Below are positions 8,882-17,013 of a stretch of 64,000 bases of DNA, one piece after another. Source of the stretch: Peptococcaceae bacterium UBA5752. Lineage in GTDB: Bacteria; Bacillota; Dehalobacteriia; UBA4068. Each line of letters opens with the position of its first letter. Within the stretch, counting starts at the first letter, position 1. The position numbers were made by a program, and so were the translations under genes. The stretch is taken from the NCBI GenBank assembly GCA_002419055.1, contig DIFI01000021.1:74078-138077 (forward strand), read 5' to 3'. The notes under the pieces were generated by a model that had not been told where the DNA came from, did no database searches, and was given only the letters and a program-made list of their open reading frames with translations.

Positions 8882-9454
8882 TTACTCGTTGGCATAAGTC
8901 TCCGGATTTAAGATCGCTACATAGGGCAGATGGCGGTAACGTCCGGCATAATCAAGGCCGTAACCGACCAGAAACTCGTCAGGAACCTCAAAGCCGCGAA
9001 AATCGACTTCGATCTTTGTCTGTCTGCGGGCGGGTTTATCAAGCAATGAGCAGAGGCTCAGTGATCGGGGGTTACGCGCCCAGAGCATATCCTTGAGGCA
9101 GCGCAGTGTAATACCTGTATCAATAATATCTTCGATTACCAATACGTGTTTTTGGGCTATCGGTTCGGATACGTCCTTAATGATTCGCAAAGTGCCGGAA
9201 GATTGTGTTTTGTCCTCATAGCTGCTCACGGCCATAAAGTCTATTGATATAGGCATTTTGAGCTCACGAATCAGATCGCTTAAAAATACCACCGAACCAC
9301 GAAGTATACCGATCACTATTAGTTGATCAGCATTAAGAGAGGCATAATGAGCTGTAATTTGTCTTCCTAATTCTTCAACCTTCTTTTTGATATCTGTTTC
9401 GGAAATGATAATACCGGCAATATTTTTTTCAAGATCCTGCTGCCAATCTTTCAT
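8882..9454 (-). CDS. hpt: Hypoxanthine phosphoribosyltransferase
   Basis: The 190-aa purine salvage enzyme joins hypoxanthine or guanine to PRPP. The PRPP-binding motif VLVIEDIIDTGIT is at residues 104-116, the LRGS loop at 51-54, and the C-terminal LVGYGLDYAGRYRHLP is typical of bacterial Hpt. The ATG at 9452-9454 has GGAGGTG six bases upstream, so an open frame extending to 9502 is upstream read-through. It is the first gene of a two-gene unit with the GIY-YIG protein. Confidence 0.93.
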   Translation of the reverse strand: MKDWQQDLEKNIAGIIISETDIKKKVEELGRQITAHYASLNADQLIVIGILRGSVVFLSDLIRELKMPISIDFMAVSSYEDKTQSSGTLRIIKDVSEPIAQKHVLVIEDIIDTGITLRCLKDMLWARNPRSLSLCSLLDKPARRQTKIEVDFRGFEVPDEFLVGYGLDYAGRYRHLPYVAILNPETYANE

Positions 9455-9594
9455 GCTAAACACCTCCATATGGATAGTAATTCTTGATTGCGACTCCAAC
9501 ACCTTCTTATAGAGACTTATTAATCAATATTTTCCAGACATTTTTATCTACATTCTTCCATAGATATGTGATATAGCAAAGGAGGAGCAATATT

Positions 9595-10326
9595 ATGAAA
9601 TTCATCGAAAATTGTCGTCAGTGGATTAAAGATCATATTCTACTACATATACCGCAGCTACCGGACAGATACCGCAATCTAATTGTCGGCTTGCTGGTGG
9701 CAGCAGCGCTGTTTGGTTGTTATTATTTGGTTTCGGATACAGGCAGTATGGACACAGCCTCGGTAGAACAGGCAATTGTAAATACCTTTACAGCCGAAAG
9801 CTATACTTTCAAAAGCCGCTCCGTTGTTTATATTAATGAGGAAGAGCGTGTTTTCGCGGTAATAAGCGGCGAAAAGTCAGGTGAAAACCGCCATGTTTCC
9901 GGTAGCGTGCTTGGCACCGCGCTTAATATTTATTATGTCGACGGACAGCTTTATCAGCAGGACGCCATCGACGGCGATTGGCTGCGAATCAGCGGTGATT
10001 GGGGCAATGTCACCATGCTGTTGGCGGAGACCGACCCCCAAACGAATTTTAATTTTGAACAGTTGGGAGAAGTCGTAATCCAGGGCCATGAGCAGGTAGA
10101 AGGGCAGAGAACAGTCAAAGTCTCCTGTTCTCCTGTATTATCCGACGTCTGGATCGAGGAATATTTTTCCGATATCAATTATACGCTTTGGATTTCTACA
10201 CGCAGCAATTATTTGATTAAGGCCGAGATTACCGCTGTCTTGCGCGAAGATCCCAATGCCTCACTGATGATTGAAAACTACTTCGCCGATTTCGGCGATA
10301 AAATCACTATCAATGCACCTATTTAA
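9595..10326 (+). CDS. Membrane-anchored extracytoplasmic protein, unknown function
   Basis: The 243-aa protein has a short cytoplasmic N-terminus, one membrane segment (roughly residues 28-46, containing a Cys in LFGCYY), and an all-beta-looking extracellular part with alternating hydrophobic residues. The pattern recalls the LolA/LppX-like lipid-binding fold, but no diagnostic motif is visible, so this is a fold guess only. AAAGGAGG lies nine bases before the ATG. It is divergent from hpt and stands alone. Confidence 0.6.
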   Translation: MKFIENCRQWIKDHILLHIPQLPDRYRNLIVGLLVAAALFGCYYLVSDTGSMDTASVEQAIVNTFTAESYTFKSRSVVYINEEERVFAVISGEKSGENRHVSGSVLGTALNIYYVDGQLYQQDAIDGDWLRISGDWGNVTMLLAETDPQTNFNFEQLGEVVIQGHEQVEGQRTVKVSCSPVLSDVWIEEYFSDINYTLWISTRSNYLIKAEITAVLREDPNASLMIENYFADFGDKITINAPI

Positions 10327-10507
10327 TTAATATTTAAAATAAAATATGTTATACATATTGATCCACAGTGTAAAAGTGATAGAGAGTTATCTTGAAATGG
10401 GACTCGCTATTACTTTTTCGTAAAAATAAGAAGGTAAAGCAATGTTTATGGATAAATATTAGACTAGATAATTACCTGTTTAATTGCATATAAAAAAGAG
10501 GATTTTT

Positions 10508-10921
10508 ATGAAAAAGAGAAATAAGATATTATTGACTATCCTAATAATAATTATCGCAGTTGTATGTATTGGGTCTATAGTATATTATAATATTGAAGCA
10601 AAATTAAATAACCTTGCCGATTTGCCTATATCGGATGTCGATTTAACAAAGTTAGATGACGGTGTTTATAGCGGCAGTTATAGTACATTTCCCATTACCG
10701 CTGAGGTGAAAGTGATAATTAAAGACCATCAAATAACAAAAATAGATCTTGTCAAGCATACCAATGGCCAGGGGCAGGCAGCTGAAGTATTGCCGGGGAG
10801 AGTTGTTGAAGCTCAGTCATTGGATGTGGATGCGATAACAGGAGCTACATATAGCAGCAAAGTAATCTTAAAAGCAATAGAAAATGCATTGAATAGTGAC
10901 GTAGTGACGGCAAATAGATAG
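10508..10921 (+). CDS. Membrane-anchored single FMN-binding domain protein
   Basis: About 137 aa: an N-terminal membrane helix (roughly residues 6-25) and one FMN-binding domain ending DAITGATYSS, again the covalent flavinylation motif. The ATG at 10508 has AGAGGA at the right distance; a longer reading from 10484 is unlikely. It is a paralog of the protein at 7731-8114, sharing the DGVYSG segment and the A-GATxxSKxxLKAIENA tail. The flavodoxin gene follows after 17 bases, so the two likely work as an electron-transfer pair. Confidence 0.82.
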   Translation: MKKRNKILLTILIIIIAVVCIGSIVYYNIEAKLNNLADLPISDVDLTKLDDGVYSGSYSTFPITAEVKVIIKDHQITKIDLVKHTNGQGQAAEVLPGRVVEAQSLDVDAITGATYSSKVILKAIENALNSDVVTANR

Positions 10922-10938
10922 GATTGAGGAGGTCGCTT

Positions 10939-11409
10939 ATGAAAATAGGTATAATTATTCATTCCGCAACAGGCAATACGTATGCTGTAGCGCAAAAACT
11001 TCAGCAAAAACTAATAGCGGCAGGTTATGAGGCAGAGATCGAAAAATTAGAATCTAGCGGCGGCGAGCAAACGGATAAAAATAAAATCCGCCTTGAAAAA
11101 ATACCGGAAATCGAAAAGTATGATGCTTTTGTATTCGGCGGTCCGGTCAGAGGATTTTCGATTTCTCCGGTATTGTCAGCTTTTTTGAATGAGGTTAAAA
11201 ATTTTCATGGTAAAAAGGCCGCTTGCATGGTTACTCAATCTTTTTCAAGCCCCCGTTTAGGTGGAAACCGTACAATTAAACAGATCCAAGAGCTTTGTGA
11301 ATCCAAAGGAGCAAAGATCATAGAAACCGGTATTGTTAATTGGAACAATCCCCGGCGCGAAAGTATGATTTACGATGTAGTAGAAAAGATAAGCAAATCA
11401 TTCAAATAA
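10939..11409 (+). CDS. Flavodoxin family protein
   Basis: The 156-aa flavodoxin-like protein begins MKIGIIIHSATGNTYAVA, where HSATGNT is the FMN phosphate-binding loop. VFGGPVRGFSISP corresponds to the loop near the isoalloxazine ring. GAGGAGG stands seven bases before the ATG at 10939. It directly follows the FMN-binding membrane protein and probably exchanges electrons with it or with a common partner; that is inferred from adjacency. Confidence 0.85.
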   Translation: MKIGIIIHSATGNTYAVAQKLQQKLIAAGYEAEIEKLESSGGEQTDKNKIRLEKIPEIEKYDAFVFGGPVRGFSISPVLSAFLNEVKNFHGKKAACMVTQSFSSPRLGGNRTIKQIQELCESKGAKIIETGIVNWNNPRRESMIYDVVEKISKSFK

Positions 11410-11415
11410 TATTAA

Positions 11416-12018
11416 TTAGTTAGCCTTGTTTACTAAAAAGCTATAAACTTTTATTTCATCAGATGAATTGACAGTTAGTACTACATCAATAACATTTATT
11501 TTATCTGAATCGTACATTGTAACTAAGTATTTGTTCTCTTCTATTTTTTGTGGTGCTTTGATAAAGAAAGGCTTTTTATCTTTACTTAATTCCGCTAATT
11601 TAACAACCTGATTCCCTCCATAGTTATAAGATGCCTCGTTAGTGTCCGATAGAGCCTGCTCTATTTCCGCCATAAGTTTGGTGTCTGAATATGCTTTTAC
11701 ATATTCGAGGTCATCTATGTATGCTTCTATGTAGAAGCGAACAGCTATTGCCATTAACCTTTCAGATAAATTGGATGAGATTTCTTGATAGCTTTCTCCT
11801 AAAAAAGTCATTTTTTCGCCACTTACTTCAACAAGGGGAAATTCAGCGCAATTAACAACTTCATAGGATTCAAATTCTTCAATTTTAGTTTTACTATCAT
11901 CTAATGCCGGTTTGTTTTCATCTTGAGGGGTAACATTCTCCGAGCTTGTATTATTGGTACAACCGTTAAGCAACAAGAGCATAATTATAATCAATAGCCC
12001 AAACAAAAATTTTCTCAT
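11416..12018 (-). CDS. Secreted lipoprotein, unknown function
   Basis: The 200-aa protein has a lipoprotein signal peptide with lipobox LLNGC at about residues 16-20, followed by a Ser/Asn/Asp-rich linker and a globular domain of about 140 residues. No family was recognised. CGGAGGG precedes the ATG. It is convergent with the flavodoxin gene (6-base gap) and is a single-gene unit. Base composition is lower in GC than the acyl-CoA synthetase upstream. Confidence 0.7.
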   Translation of the reverse strand: MRKFLFGLLIIIMLLLLNGCTNNTSSENVTPQDENKPALDDSKTKIEEFESYEVVNCAEFPLVEVSGEKMTFLGESYQEISSNLSERLMAIAVRFYIEAYIDDLEYVKAYSDTKLMAEIEQALSDTNEASYNYGGNQVVKLAELSKDKKPFFIKAPQKIEENKYLVTMYDSDKINVIDVVLTVNSSDEIKVYSFLVNKAN

Positions 12019-12131
12019 AATCCCTCCGGTATGATATTTATCTAAGTTACTTACTCATTGATATAAATATGACAACTCGCTCATTAAAAAAGTTTCACAA
12101 ATTGCTTTGCCAAGCGGATTAAAGCTTAATT

Positions 12132-12166
12132 AAAAAGGGGAGCGGATAAATATACCCGCTCCCTTA
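12132..12166 (-). terminator. Terminator of the acyl-CoA synthetase gene
   Basis: On the minus strand GGGAGCGG and CCGCTCCC pair around a 10-base AT loop and are followed by a T-rich tract. It lies 12 bases past the acyl-CoA synthetase stop. Confidence 0.75.
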
Positions 12167-12177
12167 AATATTGATTT

Positions 12178-13740
12178 TTAAAAAGCAACAACGCAACCGT
12201 GGCAATACTGCTGGCGCAGCCGCGGTTTTTCTATTTTGCCGGTGGCATTGCGCGGCACATCGGCAAAGATGATTTGGCGCGGCCGTTTGTAGCGAGGCAG
12301 CTGCTGACAAAATTCTTTGATATCGGCTTCGCTGCAAGATGCGTTATTTTTTAGCTCAATGATCGCGGCCACGATCTCGCCGAGTCTTTGGTCAGGCAGG
12401 CCGATTACCGCCACGTCTTTGATCGCCGGATGACTGTGGAGGAAATCTTCTATCTGCACCGGGAAGATATTTTCGCCGCCGCAGATCACCACGTCTTTTT
12501 TACGGTCGACCAGATAGATAAAACCGTCATTGTCAATACGCGCCATATCGCCTGTATAGAGCCAGCCGTTTTTGATTGCAGCGGCAGTAGCCTTTGCGTC
12601 TTTGTAGTAGCCTTTCATAACGCCGGGGCCTTTAATCAGCAGCTCGCCGACGTTACCGTCGGGTACGGGTTTGCCTTCCTTATCCGCCACGATGGCCTGC
12701 CAGCTGTAGCCGGGTTTACCGATAGCGCCGACTTTATGAATATTCTCGATGCCCAGATGTACGCAGCCGGGGCCGGTCGATTCGCTTAGTCCGTAATTGG
12801 TATCATAGAGATGATGCGGAAAGACCTCTTTCCAGCGCAGTATCAGGCTCGGCGGTACCGGTTGAGCGCCGATATGCATCAAGCGCCATTGGTCGAGTTG
12901 GTAATTTTTAAGGTTAACTTCGCCGCATTCGATCGCGTCCAGTATATCCTGCGCCCAGGGAACCAGCAGCCAAACAACGGTGATTTTTTCCGCTGAGACA
13001 GCCTCAAGTATCCATTGCGGCCGTACGCCGCGCAGCAGCACCGCGCGACTGCCGGAGATGAGGCTACCGAACCAGTGCATTTTGGCGCCGGTATGATAAA
13101 GCGGCGGTATGCAGAGGAAGTTGTCTTTGCGCGTCTGGCCATGATGCTTCTGCTCGGTGACGCAGGCCGACATCAGGCTGGCATGAGTATGTAAAATCGC
13201 TTTGGGAAAGCCGGTAGTTCCGGAGGTGAAATAGAGCGCGGCATTATCGTCGTCGGTCAGTTTCATATCAACCGGTGCGGAGGAGGCCTTTTCCATCAGC
13301 TTGCTGTAACTTTCGCAAAAGTCGGGCGTATTGGCTCCGACAAAAATAAATTTTTTCACTTTCGGTATCTGCTTTTTGACCGCTGTCACCCGTTCCACAA
13401 ATTCCGGCCCGAAGACCAGTATCTTGGCATCGCAGATATTGAGGCAGTCGCGAATCTCATCCGAGATGTAGCGGAAATTGAAAGGCGAGGCCAACGCTCC
13501 TGTTTTAATGACGCCAAAGTAGATCGGCAGCCATTCAAGGCAGTTGGTCATTAAGATAGCCACTTTATCGCCCTTTTTGATGCCTTTGGAAATCAGTACG
13601 TTGGCGAAACGGTTGGCGTCATCTTCAAATTGGCGCCATGTTATAGTACGGCGGCTGCCAACCGCCGGATCTCTTTCGATCAGGCTGATTTCCTCGCCGT
13701 ATAGCTCGGCGTTACGAGTCAAAAAATTAGTAATAGGCAT
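12178..13740 (-). CDS. AMP-forming acyl-CoA synthetase / ligase
   Basis: The 520-aa protein is a full-length member of the ANL superfamily, which adenylates a carboxylic acid and transfers it to CoA. The P-loop-like FTSGTTGFPK lies at residues 171-180, the adenylate-binding YGLSESTGPG in the middle, YTGDMARIDNDGFIYLVDR is the hinge region, and GKIEKPRL carries the C-terminal catalytic Lys. The ATG at 13738-13740 has AAGGAGGAAAC upstream; the 23 extra residues of the longer frame would read through leader RNA. The substrate cannot be named. The gene has a leader with an intrinsic terminator. Confidence 0.9.
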   Translation of the reverse strand: MPITNFLTRNAELYGEEISLIERDPAVGSRRTITWRQFEDDANRFANVLISKGIKKGDKVAILMTNCLEWLPIYFGVIKTGALASPFNFRYISDEIRDCLNICDAKILVFGPEFVERVTAVKKQIPKVKKFIFVGANTPDFCESYSKLMEKASSAPVDMKLTDDDNAALYFTSGTTGFPKAILHTHASLMSACVTEQKHHGQTRKDNFLCIPPLYHTGAKMHWFGSLISGSRAVLLRGVRPQWILEAVSAEKITVVWLLVPWAQDILDAIECGEVNLKNYQLDQWRLMHIGAQPVPPSLILRWKEVFPHHLYDTNYGLSESTGPGCVHLGIENIHKVGAIGKPGYSWQAIVADKEGKPVPDGNVGELLIKGPGVMKGYYKDAKATAAAIKNGWLYTGDMARIDNDGFIYLVDRKKDVVICGGENIFPVQIEDFLHSHPAIKDVAVIGLPDQRLGEIVAAIIELKNNASCSEADIKEFCQQLPRYKRPRQIIFADVPRNATGKIEKPRLRQQYCHGCVVAF

Positions 13741-13905
13741 TTTCTGTTTCCTCCTTGAATACGGCAGCGCTCTAATAAAAAACAGCTTTCGTGAAGGAAA
13801 GCTGCACAAATTAGACTATTGCACCTACCGCTTTGCCATCCTTCGTTTTATTAGATGATTTCAAATCTCTGTTTTACTTTTCGGCGAATGCCGAAACCTA
13901 CGGCT
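13741..13905 (-). promoter_or_regulatory. Probable riboswitch or attenuator leader upstream of the acyl-CoA synthetase
   Basis: Between the promoter at 13909-13937 and the start codon at 13740 lies a leader of about 160 nt. Reading on the minus strand it holds a TTCGGC/GCCGAA hairpin, a GATTT/AAATC hairpin, a purine-rich stretch GGATGGCAAAGCGGTAGG, and an intrinsic terminator (13774-13804) just before the ribosome binding site. GAAGGA at 13839-13844 (minus) can pair with TCCTTC at 13793-13798, which would break the terminator. The architecture is that of a transcriptional riboswitch, but I could not match it by eye to a known class. Confidence 0.55.
13774..13804 (-). terminator. Intrinsic terminator inside the leader
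   Basis: CAGCTTTC and GAAAGCTG pair around a 6-base loop and are followed by TTTTTTATT on the minus strand. It sits about 20 bases before the ribosome binding site of the acyl-CoA synthetase. Confidence 0.8.
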
Positions 13906-13908
13906 GAT

Positions 13909-13937
13909 ATTATATCAGATAATATCAAATTTGTGAA
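13909..13937 (-). promoter_or_regulatory. Promoter of the acyl-CoA synthetase leader
   Basis: Minus-strand -35 TTCACA (13932-13937) and perfect -10 TATAAT (13909-13914) are separated by 17 bases. Confidence 0.75.
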
Positions 13938-14051
13938 GAGGTTTGCTAAATTTTTGTCTATTTGCCAATATCTACTAATATTATATGATCAAATTCTCTA
14001 ATATACCATTTAATCTTGTTCATTCGAACAACAAGATCCGGACAGCATGTA

Positions 14052-14552
14052 TTATTGAATAGTTTTCTGCATCCAGACAACATCAAAGTATTCTCCGAAC
14101 TTTTTGCCTATATTTTTAAATCTCCCGCATTCGCTAAACCCGTGTTTCTTATGAAACATGATACTCTCGGTATTTTTTGAGGAAATATCGGCAAGTATGG
14201 TCTTGATATTGAGTCTTTTGGCGTCTTGCTCCAATATTTGCAAGGCCTTTTTACCGATTCCCTGGCCCACGTAATCTTTATCAATAAAGTAGCTGATTTC
14301 GGCCGTTTCATTAAATGAAGAAAAAGGATTATAGGCGCGCAAAAGACAAAAACCGGCTACTATATCCGTATCTTTAATTTTGATAACGTAAACCGGATAT
14401 TTTTTGGCTGTTTCCAGAAACATATCAAACAATTTTTCAGGCAATTTTCTTTCAGGATAGGCGGCAAAGCTGTTGTCAACATAATAATTGAATATGTCCA
14501 TAACTTCGTTTCTGTATTTTTCAATAGCCGCATCAAAAACTATCTCAGCCAT
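14052..14552 (-). CDS. GNAT family N-acetyltransferase
   Basis: The 166-aa acetyltransferase contains acetyl-CoA-binding motif A in DYVGQGIGKKAL (residues 93-104) and ENAESIMFHKKHGF-like motif B (seen as SIMFHKKHGFSECG). The overall layout resembles the phosphinothricin/methionine sulfoximine acetyltransferase group, beginning with an acidic IEKYRNEVMDIFN segment. The acceptor substrate cannot be read from sequence. GGAGGA precedes the ATG. It is a monocistronic gene. Confidence 0.85.
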   Translation of the reverse strand: MAEIVFDAAIEKYRNEVMDIFNYYVDNSFAAYPERKLPEKLFDMFLETAKKYPVYVIKIKDTDIVAGFCLLRAYNPFSSFNETAEISYFIDKDYVGQGIGKKALQILEQDAKRLNIKTILADISSKNTESIMFHKKHGFSECGRFKNIGKKFGEYFDVVWMQKTIQ

Positions 14553-14818
14553 ATGTTTTATCCTCCGATCATTTATGATGAAAATAATAATACTATTCTA
14601 CTTTGATCTAAAGTAAAAATCAATATTTGACTTTGATGCAGTGACAGTTATAGGTATTTGCTCTTAGATCGGTAACGTCAGCGCTGAAACTGTTGCGTCG
14701 TGTCTACTGCTGCCGATATCAATGCGTGTCTTTGCGTAATTACTACCAAAGGCACTCGTTTTGCAGGTAAAGTGAACCAAAGTCGTCGTTTCCAATTGAG
14801 TCATCATTTACAAAACTT
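14553..14818. other. Intergenic region without recognisable feature
   Basis: Between the GNAT gene and the 349-aa-frame gene I see an AT-rich part (14580-14640) and no convincing gene, RNA or hairpin. Confidence 0.4.
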
Positions 14819-15847
14819 TTATAAAGTTTGCTTCAGGCTTTCTATCACTTTTTCCTGCCATGATTCTGTATGGATTACGCGTCCGGTCATGCAGCCGCGC
14901 AGAAAACGCAGATGTGCGTTCCGCTCTGCTGCCATGGAATAAAGCGGATTAGCCTTTAGTGCGCCCTCTTCCATGAAAATAATCTCACGGTGCAGGCCCA
15001 TAGCTTCCATGGCATGGCGCAGGCGTTTATCGAAAGCCTCTGCGCCGCAGGTAAAGCCGTACAAATAGGTTGCAGATTTTTCCCCCGTAATCAGTTCTAC
15101 GGCAGCCGAGCCATTGCCGACAGCGGCGATCCAGAATGCACTGCCGCCGGGAGAGAAGAGCCCCGAGATCACGCAGTCTCTTCCGCAGGTATTCTGCAGA
15201 AAGCGATAGCGTTCCAACGCTTCGCCCAGGCGGTTGTCCATACCGGCTGCCAATGACGTATGCGCGGCCTGCCATTGTTGCTGCGATTCCTTGCGGAATT
15301 TGCCGAGGTTTTCAAAAAAGGGTTTTGTGTTCCGCCCCAGCCGGATCAGATCATAGCTTTCCTCGGTATCAAGCGTGATATGGATGGTGTAGTTGCCCAG
15401 CGTCAAACCCTCCACAAAGCACAGTGGAATGCGCCTGCCACTGCAGTCGGCAGGCATGATACAGACGCATGTCTGGTACAGGCTGAGCTTTGCTGTCCCG
15501 TTGGCCTTTCCGCCGTTGTCAGTATAACTGTATTCGCCCTCAGCCTCCATCAACGGTACGGTCTCCACAAATAGCGACTCCCGGCTGCGGCGGTTATAAG
15601 CCAGCCATAGTTGCTCATAGAAGCCTTCCGTGTCGTGGCCCATTTGCGAAAGCTCGACCTTTCCATCCGCAGTATCGAGGAAAAAGTGATAGTTATGCAG
15701 GCAAAAGCTACGGATATTGGCATAATCCAGCAGGAACGCCCCATTTTCCGTCTGGAAATCCAGTTTGTCTTTGCCTATATGTACAACGGCTTCTCCGCTA
15801 TATTGCGGAGAAGCCATTGTGCATTTATAATGGACGTCGTTTGTCAT
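14819..15847 (-). CDS. Unknown protein, PH-like beta-domain pattern
   Basis: The 342-aa protein starts at the ATG at 15845-15847, two bases after the zinc-ribbon gene's stop. No family was recognised. The first third (GEAVVHIGKDKLDF...YANIRSFCLHNYHFFLDTADG) and the next part (NGTAKLSLYQTCVCI...LTLGNYTIHITLDTEE) each look like a PH-type beta sandwich, and the C-terminal third is alpha/beta with a CMTGRVIHTE segment. No signal peptide or membrane helix is seen, so it is probably cytoplasmic. The tight spacing argues that it functions with the zinc-ribbon protein upstream. Confidence 0.6.
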   Translation of the reverse strand: MTNDVHYKCTMASPQYSGEAVVHIGKDKLDFQTENGAFLLDYANIRSFCLHNYHFFLDTADGKVELSQMGHDTEGFYEQLWLAYNRRSRESLFVETVPLMEAEGEYSYTDNGGKANGTAKLSLYQTCVCIMPADCSGRRIPLCFVEGLTLGNYTIHITLDTEESYDLIRLGRNTKPFFENLGKFRKESQQQWQAAHTSLAAGMDNRLGEALERYRFLQNTCGRDCVISGLFSPGGSAFWIAAVGNGSAAVELITGEKSATYLYGFTCGAEAFDKRLRHAMEAMGLHREIIFMEEGALKANPLYSMAAERNAHLRFLRGCMTGRVIHTESWQEKVIESLKQTL

Positions 15848-15849
15848 AT

Positions 15850-16596
15850 TTACAATTTTGAACCGCACTCGCCGCAGAATTTGGTTCCCGGCTCGTTTTC
15901 AGTACCGCAGCTGGGGCAGACGGCTTTGGCGCTCATGGGAGTACCGCATTCAGGGCAGAACTTGATGCCGAGAGCTACTCCTGCTCCGCAGTTGCTGCAT
16001 TTTTGCAGGCCGATGGGCGCGCCACAGTTCTGGCAGAATTTGCCGCTGCCGGCGGGATGGCCGCATTGGGGGCAGACCGTGGTACGGCTTTCGATCTTGC
16101 CGTTCCATACCGTCGCTTTCTCTGCAGCTTCATCTATGTTCCGCTGCATGGCCTGCGAACGGGCTTTGGCAACATAAGTGCTTTCTCTGGGAGCACATTC
16201 CACGCACAGGCCTTCTTCTTCGTTCCAACAGTCGACGCAGACCCATTTCTGGCAGGAAGGACATTTGCGAAAATGGGGTTTTACCTCTGCCTGCGCCTGA
16301 TCAAAGGCGGCTTCCTGCTCCTTGCGCCACTGCGGGCTCTGATTGTTGAGGCGGTCGCCGATGAGGTCGCTGCCGCGTTCCATTGCCCACCCGAGGTCGC
16401 CGAGTTTACCGCCGAGTAAACCACCGAGTACGCCGGCTCCGCGTCCTAAACGTTCGGTACGTCTGCTCTGATTATATGTACTGGATTCGACAAAGGTGGA
16501 TTTGAAACCGTTACCGCAGCAGTCGCAGAAGAATTCAAACTGAAAACCTGCGTCTGTGGAAAGGTCATCGTGGTTGCGTGTGAAAGAATGTAACAT
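15850..16596 (-). CDS. Multi-zinc-ribbon protein
   Basis: The 248-aa protein carries an N-terminal CDCC pair, a Gly-rich stretch (GRGAGVLGGLLGGKLG), a CPSCQKWVC/CVDC/CVEC cluster in the middle, and four consecutive zinc-ribbon CxxC pairs at the C-terminus (CPQCG, CQNCG, CSNCG/CPECG, CPSCG/CGECG). Such double zinc ribbons are common scaffolding modules in Bacillota; no enzyme domain is present. GGAGG precedes the ATG. It is the first gene of a two-gene unit with the unknown protein downstream. Confidence 0.75.
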   Translation of the reverse strand: MLHSFTRNHDDLSTDAGFQFEFFCDCCGNGFKSTFVESSTYNQSRRTERLGRGAGVLGGLLGGKLGDLGWAMERGSDLIGDRLNNQSPQWRKEQEAAFDQAQAEVKPHFRKCPSCQKWVCVDCWNEEEGLCVECAPRESTYVAKARSQAMQRNIDEAAEKATVWNGKIESRTTVCPQCGHPAGSGKFCQNCGAPIGLQKCSNCGAGVALGIKFCPECGTPMSAKAVCPSCGTENEPGTKFCGECGSKL

Positions 16597-17013
16597 GGTA
16601 TTTTACCTCCTGCCTTCCGACTCTAACTTATATAATATATAGTAAATTCTAGCATGCTCCATATTGTTTGTAAATACTATGCTGTCAGTAGAACGAGACA
16701 ACCTGCAATGTTTAAGCTGTGCTGTTTTGATATTCAGATGCGCGTGAAGTTATTTTAATGCTGTTTTATATTTGATATTATTTGCTTTCTGCTTGCCGCG
16801 GTTCGGTAGGTATGTATATTGTGCTGCTGTTTTATTATTCTTGCTTTATAGTACCGTACGTTAACTACCTGATCGAGCCGCAGCTCCCAAAGCAAATCGC
16901 AGATCCGGTATGGAACGGCGCGAATAACGCTATATCAGTCACAAGCCGACTGAGAAGGCCCGCGATGTACCGATGATTGGTTGCGGGCTTTCTGTATTTC
17001 TGTTGTCGGTTTG
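16597..17013. other. Intergenic region with one hairpin
   Basis: About 400 bases hold no convincing gene. Near the end, GCCCGC (16957) and GCGGGC (16985) pair around a long loop and are followed by TTTCTGTATTT, a possible weak plus-strand terminator. A plus-strand frame at 16782-16976 has no ribosome binding site and was not accepted. Confidence 0.4.

Noticed and set aside
13741..13905. c-di-GMP-I riboswitch in the acyl-CoA synthetase leader
   Set aside because: The GGCAAAGC word recalls it, but the GNRA loop and its receptor halves are not in place.
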